A model generated the notes under the pieces. That model did no database searches and was not told where the DNA came from. It was given only the letters and a program-made list of their open reading frames with translations. The position numbers and the translations under genes are program-made. Shown piece by piece: positions 63,710 through 64,000 of a stretch of 64,000 nt of DNA (the first letter of the stretch is position 1; every line of letters begins with the position of its first letter). This stretch comes from Lachnospiraceae bacterium (GTDB lineage: Bacteria; Bacillota; Clostridia; Lachnospirales; Lachnospiraceae), in contig CABJAV010000003.1 in NCBI GenBank assembly GCA_902363675.1, positions 62,001 to 126,000 of the forward strand, in the 5' to 3' direction.

Positions 63710-64000
63710 TTATAGAAACTCTTTTACGGAAGCATAGATGCCTTCTGCATTCAGACCATACTTCTCGAGCAATGCCACTGCCGGGCCGGACTCGCCGAAG
63801 CGGTCCTGTACACCTATGGTCTTTACCGGTGTCGGTGCCTTTTTCGAAAGTGTCTCGCATACGGCGGAACCGAGTCCTCCGATGACGGAGTGTTCCTCAA
63901 CGGTCACGACTTTACCGCATTCTTTTGCTGCGGCAACGACAAGTTCCTCATCAAGCGGTTTGATCGTATGGATGTTGATCACCTTTGCATCAATGCCGTC
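63710..64000 (-). CDS. Transketolase, C-terminal (split) subunit, C-terminal end only
   Basis: The last 96 residues of a transketolase-family protein run in from the right edge: KVINIHTIKPLDEELVVAAA, VEEHSVIGGLGSAVCETL, VQDRFGESGPAVALLEKYGL. This is the transketolase C-terminal domain with the VEEHxxxGGLG motif, as in the roughly 310-residue second subunit of split transketolases. The TPP-pyrimidine domain lies outside the window. Confidence 0.93.
   Translation of the reverse strand, partial: DGIDAKVINIHTIKPLDEELVVAAAKECGKVVTVEEHSVIGGLGSAVCETLSKKAPTPVKTIGVQDRFGESGPAVALLEKYGLNAEGIYASVKEFL

Overview
The window looks like chromosome of a spore-forming, flagellated, rod-shaped Firmicute, most likely an anaerobic gut-type Lachnospiraceae. 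The clues are dipicolinate synthase genes (dpaAB), flagellar rod genes behind an mreB/mbl gene, a ferredoxin-type thioredoxin reductase, cell-wall-binding repeats, strong GGAGG ribosome sites and AT-rich sigma-A promoters. The genus cannot be fixed from the sequence. Most genes lie on the minus strand. No rRNA, tRNA, CRISPR, insertion sequence or phage was seen.

Layout. 1-13.5 kb: carAB with a possible attenuator leader, a GNAT acetyltransferase, recD2, then mreB-flgF-flgG-rod-binding protein, then uvrB-uvrA. 13.6-20.2 kb: surface and accessory genes, namely a secreted Ig-like protein, a polysaccharide deacetylase, a DUF11 repeat protein, a small type I toxin with an antisense RNA, a truncated Nudix gene beside an intact one, a C39-like peptidase and an NhaC antiporter. 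20.4-32.3 kb: secA, a TSCPD protein, lysC-dpaA-dpaB, a phosphodiesterase, a small Cys-rich protein, a MATE pump, a histidinol phosphatase, an rRNA methyltransferase and an HD-GYP protein. 32.4-39.0 kb: a D,D-carboxypeptidase, a membrane protein, thrH, a BlaI-M56 signalling pair, an HTH regulator, a small alarmone synthetase and a Nudix hydrolase.

39.2-54.4 kb is the centrepiece: two adjacent co-directional operons for sulfate assimilation. The upstream operon (cysK, sulfate-binding protein, cysT, cysW, cysA, aprA, aprB, cysD, cysN) imports sulfate, activates it to APS and reduces APS with an AprBA-type reductase; no APS kinase or CysH is present. The second operon (metY, siroheme/ferredoxin sulfite reductase, TusA, thioredoxin, a ThiS-like sulfur carrier, an E1 enzyme, a JAMM protease, trxB, an Rrf2 regulator) reduces sulfite and appears to pass sulfide through a protein thiocarboxylate to homocysteine. 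The carrier ends in GGGSF rather than a bare GG, so it should need trimming, and a JAMM protease gene sits two genes away. This resembles the HcyS/HcyD/HcyF route known from Wolinella, here joined to a complete sulfate pathway and a CymR-like regulator.

54.7-64 kb: a thioredoxin reductase-like flavoprotein lacking NADPH motifs, a DXS-like enzyme, a decayed zinc-ribbon gene, a Dabb protein, a sugar/polyol operon (dehydrogenase, VOC protein, GPH symporter, PfkB kinase) with an upstream ROK repressor that shares an operator motif with it, and the end of a split transketolase gene.
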